The notes beneath the pieces are model-generated. The model saw only the letters and a program-made list of their open reading frames with translations, was not told the DNA's origin and searched no databases. Of a stretch of DNA of 64,000 nucleotides, positions 26,349 through 37,439 are shown piece by piece (the first letter of the stretch is position 1; each line of letters starts with the position of its first letter). Position numbers and translations under genes: made by a program. The DNA lies in contig NZ_CP029552.1 in NCBI RefSeq assembly GCF_003173775.1, forward strand, positions 4,839,001 through 4,903,000, written 5' to 3'. This DNA comes from Methylobacterium sp. 17Sr1-1. GTDB lineage: Bacteria; Pseudomonadota; Alphaproteobacteria; Rhizobiales; Beijerinckiaceae.

Positions 26349-27689
26349 TCACGGCTGCCACTGCTCGAACGCCTCCCGCATCACCTTCTCCCCCGCATTG
26401 CCCTTCTCGAAGGTCAGGATCGCCCGGTTGCCGTTGGCGTAGCGGATCGGCAGGTCGATCCAGTTGCGCTTGAGCAGGAGATCGGTGTTGCGCTCGATGT
26501 CGGCCTTGAGGTTCGAGAGGCCGATCAGGAACAGGTTGTCGCGCACCGGCACCGGCAAGCCGGAGACCGGGGAGCCGCGGCCGGACTCATCGTCCTTGAA
26601 CTGGATCAGGCCGACATCGCGCACGGTGCGGTTCGGGTCGGTCGCCGTGAAGGTGAGCTCGAGGATGTGCGAGGCCGGCAGGGTTGCGTCGGTGTTGCGG
26701 CGCAGCACCATCGCCAGGCTCAGGCCCGCGTCGGGCACGTCGACGGTGCCCCGCACCACGGTCTGGAGCGGCTGGCCCTGGCCGCCGTTCACGGCGTCGA
26801 GACGCCAGACCACCCGGGCCTGCGTCGCCTTCGGGGCGCTGCCCTGGGGACCGTTCTCCTCGTAGAGGGTGCCGCGCTGCGCGACCGCGATGTCGGGCGT
26901 CGGCGACGGGCGCGGGGCGCCGCCCGGCGGGGCGGCGGCGGGCGCCGCCGGCGCGGGGGCCGGGGCCTGGGGCGCCCGCTCGCCGCCGACCCGATCGGCG
27001 AATTTCGAATCCTGGTTCTCGGCCGGGCGGTTGGGGCCGTTCTCGGCAAATCCCGCCGGCAGGGCGGCGGGGTTGTCGCGCAGGGACCAGGCGGTGACCG
27101 CGATGGCGCCGACGATGGCCGCCAGCACCGCCGCCACGATGCCGTTGCGCACCAGCCGCGAGCGGTCGCGCTTGGGCGCCACCACGTCGAGGCGGGGGCG
27201 CTGGGGACCCGGATCGGCTGTCCCCGGCTCCTCCGCAGGATCGGGCGTGCGCGCCCGCGCCGGAGGCAGCTTCAGCTCGACCGGGGGGCCGGCCTCCGGC
27301 AGGGCGTCGGCGTGGTGCGGCGCCGGGGTCTCGGGGGGCGCCGGCTCGGGCAGGGCAGGGGGGACGATGGCGCGCGGCGGCTCCGGCGGCATCGCCGGTT
27401 CCGGCGTCGGCTCCCGGGGCGGTTCCGGGTGGTTATGCGGCTCGGGTGGAGCGGGCTCAGGCGGGGCGGGCTCGGGCGGGCCGCCATGCTCGATCTCGAG
27501 CCGGGCGATGGCCCGGTCGAGGGAGACCCGCTCGGCCTCGATGTCGGCCTCCGACAGGGGCGGATCGAGGGAGCGGAGCTGGCCGATCAACGCCGCGCGG
27601 GCGCGCTCGTAGACCGTGTGCCGCAGGTCGGGCGAACGGTCGGGCAGGGCCTCGAGGGCGCGGGCGAGCAGGGGATAGTAATCGGCCAT
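26349..27689 (-). CDS. Proline-rich single-pass membrane protein, conserved hypothetical
   Basis: A 446-aa protein of unknown function. An N-terminal helical domain (MADYYPLLARALEALPD, RARAALIGQLRSLDPPL) is followed by a long Pro/Glu-rich linker with PPEPAPPEP repeats (about 70-170), one transmembrane helix (about 182-202, VRNGIVAAVLAAIVGAIAV), a second Pro/Ala linker, and a compact C-terminal domain (about 290-446) ending KVMREAFEQWQP. Topology suggests the C-terminal domain is periplasmic. It lies 91 bp downstream of purA on the same strand. The N-terminal domain is seen in other Hyphomicrobiales proteins, as I recall, without assigned role. Confidence 0.8.
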   Translation of the reverse strand: MADYYPLLARALEALPDRSPDLRHTVYERARAALIGQLRSLDPPLSEADIEAERVSLDRAIARLEIEHGGPPEPAPPEPAPPEPHNHPEPPREPTPEPAMPPEPPRAIVPPALPEPAPPETPAPHHADALPEAGPPVELKLPPARARTPDPAEEPGTADPGPQRPRLDVVAPKRDRSRLVRNGIVAAVLAAIVGAIAVTAWSLRDNPAALPAGFAENGPNRPAENQDSKFADRVGGERAPQAPAPAPAAPAAAPPGGAPRPSPTPDIAVAQRGTLYEENGPQGSAPKATQARVVWRLDAVNGGQGQPLQTVVRGTVDVPDAGLSLAMVLRRNTDATLPASHILELTFTATDPNRTVRDVGLIQFKDDESGRGSPVSGLPVPVRDNLFLIGLSNLKADIERNTDLLLKRNWIDLPIRYANGNRAILTFEKGNAGEKVMREAFEQWQP

Positions 27690-27780
27690 GGTCGCCGCAT
27701 GCCTTGTCGTGCGGGGCGGCGGGCGTCAAGCTTCGCCCGCCGGGTACGCGAAGGATTCCCCTCAATCCTCCAAATTCCGC

Positions 27781-29073
<1,293 letters not shown>

Positions 29074-29103
29074 ATCAAAAATACCCGTCCCTGCCCGCCG
29101 CGC

Positions 29104-29134
29104 GAAAAGCCCCGGCGCGCGAAGGCGCGGGGCT
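29104..29134 (-). terminator. Hairpin with T tract upstream of purA
   Basis: On the minus strand AGCCCC...GGGGCT with inner GCGC pairing is followed directly by TTTTCGCG. It follows the secreted-protein gene at 29237-29599 and precedes purA, so it probably ends the former's transcript. Confidence 0.55.
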
Positions 29135-29236
29135 GATCGGCTCAGCGATGGTGTCACGCGTGTGCGCTCTTCGGCGATCCCGGCCGGGAAATCAAGCGAG
29201 GCCCGGAAGATGCGCCGTGCGCGGAGGTCGTCGGCG

Positions 29237-29599
29237 CTACTTCGCCTGCGTGTTCGGGCCCTGGCCCGGCAGCTCGCCCGGCTTGATCACCGGGGTCGAG
29301 TTCGGGGCCGGCTCCGGGGGCCGCACCGCCATGTCCGGGGCGCCGGTGGCCGGCGGCTTGATCACGCCGTCCGACTGCTGGAGCTTGTCGCTGAGCGTCG
29401 ATCCGGTCGTGTCGGACTTGTCGGCGTTCGAGGTCGCATCGCCGGGCCGGACCTTCTCGGGGATGGTCTGGTTCAGGGGCGGCAGGTTCGGATCGCGGTC
29501 ACGCCCCTTCAGGGGTACCTCGGGCGACTGGGCGAGGGCGGCGGTGGCGCCGGCGACGATCGCCAGCACGGCCAGCCCGCCGCGCGTCAGCTTGGACAT
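29237..29599 (-). CDS. Small secreted proline-rich protein
   Basis: A 120-aa protein with a clear signal peptide ([20 protein letters not shown], cleavage expected after ALAQ or ALA) and a mature part rich in Pro, Asp and Asn with no predicted domain ([38 protein letters not shown]). It is probably periplasmic and disordered. Start ATG 29599 has GGGAGAACC upstream. I do not recognise the family. Confidence 0.7.
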   Translation of the reverse strand: MSKLTRGGLAVLAIVAGATAALAQSPEVPLKGRDRDPNLPPLNQTIPEKVRPGDATSNADKSDTTGSTLSDKLQQSDGVIKPPATGAPDMAVRPPEPAPNSTPVIKPGELPGQGPNTQAK

Positions 29600-29674
29600 T
29601 CGGGTTCTCCCAGGAATTCGGGTCTCCTGAGGGAAACAGGGCCGGCACCGGTCAGTTCCGGCCCCGCTTGGCTT

Positions 29675-29776
29675 TAGAGCCCTTCACGATCGCGTTGCCA
29701 TCGCGAAGCTCTCTAAGTGCTTGTTTTGCCGCATTTTCTTCGACGAACCGGTATCCACTTCGTCGGAAAATGCTCT
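29675..29776 (-). repeat. ~100-bp two-hairpin element, family A copy 3
   Basis: Minus strand reads TAGAGCATTTTCCGACGAAG, ACCGGTTCGTCG, CAAAACAAG, then AGAGCTTCGCGATGG and CGATCGTGAAGGGCTCT. The terminal TAG is the stop codon of the aminotransferase at 29775-30626. Confidence 0.9.
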
Positions 29777-30626
29777 AGCCGTTCGCCGCCATCTCCAGGT
29801 AGAGGCCGCGCAGGCGCCGGGTCATCGGACCGGGCTGGCCGCCGCCGACGCGGGTGCCGTCGATCTCGATCACCGGCATCACGAAGGCGGAGGCCGAGGT
29901 GAAGAACGCCTCGGACGCGGCCAGCGCCTCCTCGACCGTGAAGGCGCGCTCCTCCACCGTCAGGCCGTTCTCCTCGGCGAGGCGCATCACCGCCCGGCGG
30001 GTGATGCCCGGAAGCAGCGCCGTCGAGAGCGGGCGGGTGACGATGCGGTTATCCTCGGTGATGATGAAGGCGGTCGAGGAGCCGCCCTCGGTCACGAAGC
30101 CGTCCTCGTGCATCCAGGCCTCGGCGACGCCGGCGGCGGCGGCCTGCTGCTTGGCCAGCACCTGGGCGAGCAGCGCCACCGACTTGATGTCCCGACGCTT
30201 CCAGCGCAGGTCCTCGACGGTGATGACCTTGGCGCCGCGCTCGGCCAACGGATTCGCCGAGACGGTCTTGGCTTGCGTGAACATCACTACGGTCGGCGGC
30301 GTGCCCTCGGGCGGGAACGCGAAGTCGCGCTCGGCCACCCCGCGGGTCACCTCCATGTAGACCAGGCCTTCCTTGAGGCCGTTGCGGGTGACCAGCTCCT
30401 CTTCGAGCTTGGTCCACTCGGCGATCGAGTGGGGATTGCGGATGCCGATCTCGCCCAGCGAGCGGTCGAGCCGGGCGAGATGGGCCTCGTTGTCGACGAG
30501 CTTGCCGTTCAGCACCGCGCTCACTTCGTAGATGCCGTCGGCGAACAGGAACCCGCGGTCCATGATCGGGATCGTCGCCTCCTCGAAGGGCACGAAGCGG
30601 CCGTTGACGTAGACGATGCGGGACAT
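29775..30626 (-). CDS. D-amino-acid aminotransferase-like, class IV
   Basis: Fold-type IV PLP enzyme of 283 aa. The N-terminal IVYVNGRFVPFEEATIPI and DRGFLFADGIYEV, the Schiff-base lysine in RRDIKSVALL (K148), and EGGSSTAFIITEDN are those of D-alanine aminotransferase. It would interconvert D-alanine and D-glutamate, of use for peptidoglycan; branched-chain or aminodeoxychorismate-lyase activity of close relatives cannot be excluded. Start ATG 30626 has GAGAGGAAG. The stop codon is provided by a repeat element tip. Confidence 0.87.
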   Translation of the reverse strand: MSRIVYVNGRFVPFEEATIPIMDRGFLFADGIYEVSAVLNGKLVDNEAHLARLDRSLGEIGIRNPHSIAEWTKLEEELVTRNGLKEGLVYMEVTRGVAERDFAFPPEGTPPTVVMFTQAKTVSANPLAERGAKVITVEDLRWKRRDIKSVALLAQVLAKQQAAAAGVAEAWMHEDGFVTEGGSSTAFIITEDNRIVTRPLSTALLPGITRRAVMRLAEENGLTVEERAFTVEEALAASEAFFTSASAFVMPVIEIDGTRVGGGQPGPMTRRLRGLYLEMAANG

Positions 30627-30822
30627 GTGGGTCTTCCTCTCGCGGGACCGATCACGCGGCCGGGCACGGACAAGAGGCTCTTGAAGCACCAGCCGGAGCC
30701 CGGCCGCAAGCGCGATTCCGGCCGCCCCGCCCTGCATGACGGAGGCGGGCGTCCGGCGCCCGCGGCGGTTGCGCTTGGCCGCGCCCACGACCTATCGTCC
30801 GGCGAACACGAGAGGAACCGAC

Positions 30823-31749
30823 ATGCGGCTCACCCCCGACGCGAAGGGCGTCTTCCCCATCGCCCCGACCCCGTTCCATCCGGACGGCCGCATCGACGAA
30901 GCCTCGGTCGACCGGATGACCGATTTCTACGGCGAGATCGGCGCCACCGGCCTCACCGTGCTCGGCATCATGGGTGAGGCGCCCAAGCTCGACGGAGCGG
31001 AAGCCGTGGCCGTGGCCTCGCGGGTGATCCGGCGCACCAAGCTGCCCGTCGTCATCGGCGTCTCGGCCCCGGGCTTCGCCGCGATGGGCTCGCTCACCCG
31101 CGCGGTGATGGATGCGGGCGCCGCCGCCGTGATGATCGCCCCGCCGCCGAGCTTGCGCACCGACGACCAGATCGTCGGCTACTACGCCCAGGCCGCCGAG
31201 GTGATCGGGCCCGACGTGCCGTTCGTGATCCAGGACTATCCGCTCACCCTGAGCGTGGTGATGACGCCCGCCGTGATCCGCCGCATCGTCACCGACAACC
31301 CGAACTGCGTGATGCTCAAGCACGAGGACTGGCCGGGGCTCGAGAAGATCTCGGCACTCCGCGCCTTCCAGCGCGACGGCTCGCTGCGGCCGATCTCGAT
31401 CCTGTGCGGCAATGGCGGCCTCTTCCTCGACTTCGAGTGCGAGCGCGGCGCCGACGGGGCCAATACCGGCTATGCCTTCCCGGAGATGCTGGTCGACGTG
31501 GTGCGCCTCTCAGGCGCCGGCGAGCGCGAGCGCGCCCACGACATCTTCGACGCCCACCTGCCGCTCCTGCGCTACGAGCAGCAGCCGGGCCTCGGCCTAG
31601 CCGTGCGCAAATACGTGATGATGCGCCGCGGCATCCTGGCCTCGGACGCTCAGCGCAAGCCGGGGGCCGGCCTGTCGGCGACGGCGAAGGCCGAGGTGGA
31701 CTTTTTGCTGGAGCGGCTGGGGCGGCACGACCCGCGGGCGCGGGTGTGA
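30823..31749 (+). CDS. Dihydrodipicolinate synthase-family aldolase/lyase
   Basis: A 308-aa class I aldolase-type TIM barrel. The Schiff-base lysine (VMLKHEDWPG, K166) and the catalytic tyrosine (VIQDYPLTLS, Y139) are present, but the GTTGE motif of true DapA is GIMGE, losing both threonines of the proton relay. So it is likely another family member, such as a 2-keto-3-deoxy sugar-acid aldolase or dehydratase, rather than lysine-pathway DapA. Start ATG 30823 follows GAGAGGAACC. It is divergent from the class IV aminotransferase gene; no clear pathway partner is adjacent. Confidence 0.87.
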   Translation: MRLTPDAKGVFPIAPTPFHPDGRIDEASVDRMTDFYGEIGATGLTVLGIMGEAPKLDGAEAVAVASRVIRRTKLPVVIGVSAPGFAAMGSLTRAVMDAGAAAVMIAPPPSLRTDDQIVGYYAQAAEVIGPDVPFVIQDYPLTLSVVMTPAVIRRIVTDNPNCVMLKHEDWPGLEKISALRAFQRDGSLRPISILCGNGGLFLDFECERGADGANTGYAFPEMLVDVVRLSGAGERERAHDIFDAHLPLLRYEQQPGLGLAVRKYVMMRRGILASDAQRKPGAGLSATAKAEVDFLLERLGRHDPRARV

Positions 31750-31757
31750 CGTTGCGA

Positions 31758-31973
31758 TCAGGCGGCATCCTCCGGGTGGATGCGTAGGACGAAGCCCGCG
31801 GCGGTCGCGATGTTGACCCGCGCGTCGAGCGAGAACGTGTCGAGCTTGCCGCGCATCAGATCGTCGAGCCGCGGGCAGGTCAGGTGCAATCTGGCCGCCG
31901 CCTGTTCCTGGGATAGATCCCAGCTCCGGATCCGCTCGCGAATCTGGAGCAGCAGGTCCGCCCGTGCGGTCAT
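31758..31973 (-). CDS. HigA-like helix-turn-helix protein with damaged 5' end
   Basis: The 71-aa frame from ATG 31973 (preceded by GGAGG) encodes a helix-turn-helix of the XRE/HigA type: IRERIRSWDLSQEQAAARL and FSLDARVNIATAAGFVLRI. Upstream, in the same frame but without a start codon, codons continue to read as the conserved N-terminal part NVFDALTDDPLEAAN, while an ATG at 32058 reads MFVTTRQD in another frame. Full-length relatives of about 95-100 aa contain both parts, so a 1-nt frameshift near 32035 is likely. The shorter form may still be made. No toxin gene is adjacent. Confidence 0.7.
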   Translation of the reverse strand: MTARADLLLQIRERIRSWDLSQEQAAARLHLTCPRLDDLMRGKLDTFSLDARVNIATAAGFVLRIHPEDAA

Positions 31974-32083
31974 GTTCGCGGCCTCCAACGGATCGTCGGT
32001 CAGGGCGTCGAAGACGTTCGCGAATGTCGCATTCGTCCTGTCGTGTCGTCACAAACATCGGACGGCACAAGGCTGGCGCGATA

Positions 32084-32218
32084 TCCCACCCTCGACCTCA
32101 TCCTGAGGTGTGGAGCGATCGACGATCGCGGAGCCTCGAAGGAGGCCTCCAGGAGTCTCAGGGCGACCTGGAGCCCTCCGCTGCGCTTCGGTACCGCAGG
32201 ATGAGGTCAAGGGTGGGA
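32084..32218. repeat. ~135-bp palindromic element (CCTCATCCTG type)
   Basis: Outer arms TCCCACCCTCGACCTCATCC and its complement ending TCAAGGGTGGGA differ by single bases; the centre holds TCCAGG repeats. Elements with a TCGACCTCATCCTGAGG core are widespread in rhizobial genomes, as I recall. It fills the gap upstream of the HTH gene and downstream of purB. Confidence 0.75.
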
Positions 32219-32309
32219 CACCCGAAATCTGGCATGGGGGACTGCCTACCCCGCCTCTTCCGCAGGTCCGTCCCGTGGCCGGGCGCCCTATGGCGCCCAG
32301 CCCCTCCGC

Positions 32310-33620
<1,311 letters not shown>

Positions 33621-33732
33621 CGTCGGGGCTCCTGCTCACGGGCGGGGTTGGGATGCCGCGACGGCTATGGGATGCGGGGCGAGAAGGCAAGGAAGGGAAG
33701 GGGGCTCGCGCCCCGCGACGGCGTGGCGGCCC

Positions 33733-33768
33733 GTCCGGAATCTCGTCCGGAATCTCGTCCGGAATTTC
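33733..33768 (+). repeat. Three tandem 12-bp repeats
   Basis: GTCCGGAATCTC twice, then GTCCGGAATTTC, head to tail, 113 bp upstream of purB. Copy number may vary between strains. Confidence 0.8.
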
Positions 33769-33960
33769 CTGGGCCGCGATCACCCCTGACGCTTTCCGGA
33801 GCACCGATCGCCGGGTGAATGCCCGCGGTTCTGTTCCGTCCTCAACTTTCAGGCGCGGTCGCTAAAATTTTAGCCGGATCCGCAGGCGGGCCTTCAAGGG
33901 CGGACCGCATTCTGCCGATGTCGTCCAAGTGGCAAGAACAAGATCGGATCGGGGCTCAAG

Positions 33961-34314
33961 ATGGTGGATCGTCTGTCGTTCGGCGCAGCGTCGCTGCGCA
34001 AGTGCGTGATCGCGGCCGCGGCGGTCCTGCCGCTGATCGGCATGCAGGCCGCGCCCGCGCAGGCTCGCGACGGCGGGGCCATCGCGGCCGGTATCATCGG
34101 CGGGCTGGCCCTGGGCGGGCTTGCCGCCGCGGCGGCGGCCCAGCCGCGCTACGCCTCCCCGTACCCGGCTTACGGCTACCCGGCTTACGGATATCCGGCC
34201 TATGGCTACCGCCGCGTCTACTACGCGCCGGCCCGGGATTGCTGGATCCAGCGCCGCCGGGCGCGCGACGATTTCGGCAACGTCTATTACCGGCGCGTGC
34301 GCGTCTGCGGCTGA
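33961..34314 (+). CDS. Small exported tyrosine-rich protein
   Basis: A 117-aa protein with an N-terminal signal peptide (about 1-36, ending AAPAQARD), a glycine/alanine helix (IAAGIIGGLALGGLAAAAAA), three near-identical PAYGY units (about 68-82), and a C-terminal basic domain RRRARDDFGNVYYRRVRVCG with two cysteines (ARDCW and VCG). Small proteins of this make-up, Tyr-rich with a terminal Cys pair, are common in Methylobacterium and Bradyrhizobium and have no known role. A strong hairpin follows. Confidence 0.75.
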   Translation: MVDRLSFGAASLRKCVIAAAAVLPLIGMQAAPAQARDGGAIAAGIIGGLALGGLAAAAAAQPRYASPYPAYGYPAYGYPAYGYRRVYYAPARDCWIQRRRARDDFGNVYYRRVRVCG

Positions 34315-34332
34315 AGCCGGACGGAGATCCGA

Positions 34333-34364
34333 ATCCCGGGTCCCGCCGCTGCGGGACCCGGGAT
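34333..34364. terminator. Perfect 14-bp hairpin after the exported Tyr-rich gene
   Basis: ATCCCGGGTCCCGC (34333-34346) pairs with 34351-34364 over a 4-nt loop, 19 bp past the stop. There is no T tract, so termination is likely but not certain. Confidence 0.5.
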
Positions 34365-34374
34365 CGGGACGGTC

Positions 34375-34478
34375 TAAGCAGATTTCGCAAAAGTGGTGGC
34401 CGGTTTTGCGGCAAAAATCTGCGACAAAACAAGATGCTAAGCGGACGAAGCGTTGGCCGGCCAACGCAAGTCTGCTTA
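34375..34478 (+). repeat. ~105-bp two-hairpin element, family B copy 1
   Basis: TAAGCAGATTTCGCAAAAG at one end and CGCAAGTCTGCTTA at the other, with core CCGGTTTTGCG, AAAATCTGCGACAAAACAAG, and hairpin GCGTTGGCCGGCCAACGC. Its right tip supplies the TAA stop of the autotransporter gene. Copy 2 is at 57920-58023. Confidence 0.9.
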
Positions 34479-36368
34479 GAACCGCAGGGTCAGCCCGCCA
34501 TTCACCGCGTACCCGTCCCCGCCCGTCCGGGCGAAGGTGGTGCCGCCGGTCAAGGTCAGGCTCACCCCCGGCGTCACGTCGGCGGAAAGGCCCGCCTCGA
34601 CGAGGCCGTAGGTGCCGCGCGCAGCCCGGCCGAGCGGGGTCAGGATCGGCAGCAGCGGGGTCGAGGTGAGGGAAGTCACCAGCGTACGGCCGCCATCCAG
34701 GAATTCGTGCTCGGCGGTGACGTTGACGAAGGCCCGCACCGGCAGGCCGACGAGGCTGAAGGGCGCGGCGCGCAGCTGCAGGCCGGCACGGCCGACGAGC
34801 GACTCGATCCCGGTGGCGCCGACGGCCTGCGTCAGCACCGGGTCGCCCCGCTCGGTATAGGCGCCGACCCGGGTGGTGGCATAGGTGAGGCCGACGATCG
34901 GCCCGAGGCGCACGGGCCCGAAGGTGTCGAACAGGTAGCCGGCCTTCGCCGCCACCGCCACGCTGTCGCCGCTGGTGGCGCCGTTCAGCGGGTCGATCAC
35001 GCCGGGCCGGGTCACCGAATAGTCGTGGCGGCCATAGGCCAGGACTGCGTCGGCGAAGAGGTTCTTAGCCGTGAACGAGCCGTAGGCGGCGAAGCCGTAG
35101 CTGTCGACGTCGATCGAACCGGCGCCGCCGCGGAGGTTCGCGTGCGGGTTGGCGTAGTTGAAGGCGAAGCCGAAGCGCACGCCCGGTGCCGGGGTGGCTT
35201 CGAGGCCGATCGTGCCGCTCGGGCTGTCGTAGTCGTAGCCGGTGGCGAAGCCCCGTGTCGCCCGGCTGCCGCCGGCGTACCCGCCCTGGCCCCAGACGAT
35301 CAGCGGACTCGGGCCTGCGCCGAGCGGCGCGACGCCGGTGGTGCTCAGGGCGCCCGTCGCCTCCCCGGGGCCGGGGGCGAAGAGCCGGTAGGCGTCGAGG
35401 CGCTGGAGCAGGGCGCCGGCGAAGCTCGTCGTGCCGATCTGGCCGAGCTCGGCCTGGGCGGCGATGCCGTTCGGCGCGGCCACGGCGTTCGCCATGTAGC
35501 GCGACAGGACGAGGTAGCCGCCCTCGGTCAGGTGCACCCCATCGAGGGACAGGTAGGTGTTCTGCACCGCCTTCGGGGCGGTGGCGCAGGCGGCGACGAG
35601 CGCGCAGGGCGTGCTGGTGTTGGTGAAGCCGTAGCGGCCGGGATCGGCGATGATGCGCTGGAAGATCTGGCCGTTGTCGAGGAGGAAGATCCGGGTGCCG
35701 GCGGCGGCGTAGGGCGCGAGGCCGGCCTGCAACCCGTCGAAGTAGGTGCGGGAGAAGAGGTCGGCGGCGGCGGCGTTGCCGGAGGCCGCGACCCGCGGCA
35801 GGCCGTTGAGCGTTGTGAAGCCGTTGAACACGATCGTGCTCGCGCCGGCGCCGACGAGCTGCCCCACGCTGCCGACGGCATTCGCCGCCGAGGCCCGGCC
35901 CAGCAGCGGCGCCTGGGCGATCGTGAGCCCGGAGAGCGCGGCGCCGATGCCGTCGTTGCCGCCGATGTTGATCGCCACGAGGTTGCCGGGGCGGAGGCGC
36001 TGACCGCTCGCCAGGAACGCCGCCACCTCCTGGGTCAGGCCCGGCAGCAGGCCCGAGCCGACATTGCCGGTGCCGGTCTGGGCGCCGCCGACGGCGTAAT
36101 TCGCGACAGAGGAATCGGGCAGGCCGTAGATCGCCTGCAGGCCGTCGACGAAGTTGGCGCCGTTGGAGTAGCGGCCGTTCACGTAGGGAAAGCCGAGGGG
36201 CCGGCCGGTGAGGCGCACGACGTTGCCGGTATCGGCGTAGCTGTCGCCGAAGACCGTGAGCCCGGTCACCCCCTGCGCGGCGGCACCGTGCATTCCCACC
36301 AGGGCCGTGCCGGCGAGGAAAGCTGCCGTCATGCCCGCCCGCCGCAGGCGTCCGAAACCCGTCGTCAT
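34476..36368 (-). CDS. GDSL-type esterase autotransporter
   Basis: A 630-aa type V-secreted lipase/esterase. A signal peptide (about 1-32, ending GAAAQ) is followed by a GDSL hydrolase passenger: block I FGDSYADTGN with nucleophile Ser (about 43), block III NIGGNDG, and block V DGVHLTEGGY with the catalytic Asp and His. Residues about 360-630 form an autotransporter beta-barrel of alternating hydrophobic strands, ending in LTLRF with the terminal Phe. Resembles EstA of Pseudomonas in plan. Probable outer-membrane-anchored hydrolase. Start ATG 36368 has GGGGGAAC. Its TAA stop is the tip of a repeat element. Confidence 0.92.
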   Translation of the reverse strand: MTTGFGRLRRAGMTAAFLAGTALVGMHGAAAQGVTGLTVFGDSYADTGNVVRLTGRPLGFPYVNGRYSNGANFVDGLQAIYGLPDSSVANYAVGGAQTGTGNVGSGLLPGLTQEVAAFLASGQRLRPGNLVAINIGGNDGIGAALSGLTIAQAPLLGRASAANAVGSVGQLVGAGASTIVFNGFTTLNGLPRVAASGNAAAADLFSRTYFDGLQAGLAPYAAAGTRIFLLDNGQIFQRIIADPGRYGFTNTSTPCALVAACATAPKAVQNTYLSLDGVHLTEGGYLVLSRYMANAVAAPNGIAAQAELGQIGTTSFAGALLQRLDAYRLFAPGPGEATGALSTTGVAPLGAGPSPLIVWGQGGYAGGSRATRGFATGYDYDSPSGTIGLEATPAPGVRFGFAFNYANPHANLRGGAGSIDVDSYGFAAYGSFTAKNLFADAVLAYGRHDYSVTRPGVIDPLNGATSGDSVAVAAKAGYLFDTFGPVRLGPIVGLTYATTRVGAYTERGDPVLTQAVGATGIESLVGRAGLQLRAAPFSLVGLPVRAFVNVTAEHEFLDGGRTLVTSLTSTPLLPILTPLGRAARGTYGLVEAGLSADVTPGVSLTLTGGTTFARTGGDGYAVNGGLTLRF

Positions 36369-36470
36369 GTCGTTCCCCCGAGGCCCTGCGGCGTCGCCGC
36401 GCCGCTTTTGGGCCACAATGGGGCAGGCCGGGACCGGTCGGGTCAAGCGTCCGACGGGCGGGTTACGATG

Positions 36471-36506
36471 CCGAAAAGACGAGGCGGCCGGCCTGTGGCC
36501 CGGCCG
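36471..36506 (-). terminator. Terminator candidate after bpt
   Basis: CGGCCGG (36485-36491) pairs with CCGGCCG (36500-36506); on the minus strand the stem is followed by CCTCGTCTTTTCGG. It lies 17 bp after the bpt stop. Confidence 0.55.
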
Positions 36507-36522
36507 CGACAGTCCCGCAGGA

Positions 36523-37275
36523 TCAGGCCTCCTCCACCCGGGCCCAGCCGTTCGGCATCAGCCGTTCCTGGGGGGTGAACTTCGCCTTGTACTGCATCTT
36601 GCGCGACCCCTCGACCCAGTAGCCGAGATAGAGGTAGGGCAGCCCGAGGCTGCGGGCGCGCTCGATGTGGTCGAGGATCATGAAGGTGCCGAGCGAGCGC
36701 TCGGCCTCGACGGGATCGTAGAACGAGTAGACCATCGACAGCCCGTCGGAGAGCACGTCGGTGAGGCAGATGGCGACTGGCGCGCCGGTGCCGCGGCCGT
36801 TGATCGCGGTGTCGGGACCGCGCTTGCGGTAGACCACGAGGTGGGTCTCGACGTGGCTGTCCTCCACCATCATGGCGTAGTCGAGCACCGTCATGTCGAC
36901 CATGCCGCCGTCGCCGTGGCGGGCATCGAGGTAGCGGCGAAACAGCGCGTATTGCTCCGAGGCCGGGCGGTTGGCCTGGGCCTGCCCGACGAGGTCGCGG
37001 TTGCGCTTCAGCACCCGGCGCTGGCTGTCGCTCGGCGAAAAGTCGTCCACCACGACCCGCACCGAGATGCAGGCGCGGCAGGTCTCGCAGGCTGGCCGGT
37101 AGGCGATGGTCTGCGAGCGGCGAAAGCCGCCCTGGGTCAGGATCTCGTTGAGGTCGCGGGCGCGCCGGCCGACGAGATGCGTGAAGACCTTCCGCTCCTG
37201 CTGCCCGGGCAGGTAGGGGCACGGTGAGGGCGCCGTGAGGTAGAACTGCGGTGCGTCCCGCGGATGGCTGGTCAC
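36523..37275 (-). CDS. bpt: Aspartate/glutamate leucyltransferase (bacterial N-end rule)
   Basis: Transfers leucine from Leu-tRNA to N-terminal Asp or Glu, making proteins ClpS/ClpAP substrates. The 250-aa length and the cysteines of the N-terminal domain ([32 protein letters not shown]) and the C-terminal [20 protein letters not shown] region are diagnostic of the ATE/Bpt family. The start is GTG 37275 ([13 protein letters not shown]); the longer open frame overlaps RDD and is rejected. In rhizobial genomes it typically lies near an RDD gene and hemB, as here, except that foreign DNA now separates them. Confidence 0.93.
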   Translation of the reverse strand: MTSHPRDAPQFYLTAPSPCPYLPGQQERKVFTHLVGRRARDLNEILTQGGFRRSQTIAYRPACETCRACISVRVVVDDFSPSDSQRRVLKRNRDLVGQAQANRPASEQYALFRRYLDARHGDGGMVDMTVLDYAMMVEDSHVETHLVVYRKRGPDTAINGRGTGAPVAICLTDVLSDGLSMVYSFYDPVEAERSLGTFMILDHIERARSLGLPYLYLGYWVEGSRKMQYKAKFTPQERLMPNGWARVEEA

Positions 37276-37331
37276 GCTTCGGTGTTCTCGCAGGCAGGGA
37301 CCGGCGCGGCGCCGGGAAGGCCAGGATAGCA

Positions 37332-37369
37332 CCGGCGCGGCCCGCCTCAACAGGGGCGGGCCGCGCCGG
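37332..37369. terminator. 15-bp perfect inverted repeat between RDD gene and bpt
   Basis: CCGGCGCGGCCCGCC (37332-37346) pairs with 37355-37369 over an 8-nt loop, 70 bp after the RDD stop. It lacks a T tract; it may act as a terminator or as a pausing/processing stem. Confidence 0.45.
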
Positions 37370-37439
37370 CGAGAAATCCTGACAGTTAAGCGCGACAGGG
37401 GCCGAAGGTTGCAACCGGAAGGGTGCGCTCTCGCGCTCC

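Noticed and set aside
29108..29134. Hairpin upstream of purA as a purine riboswitch
   Set aside because: It is a simple stem with a following T tract, without the three-way junction of a purine aptamer; a terminator of the upstream gene is simpler.
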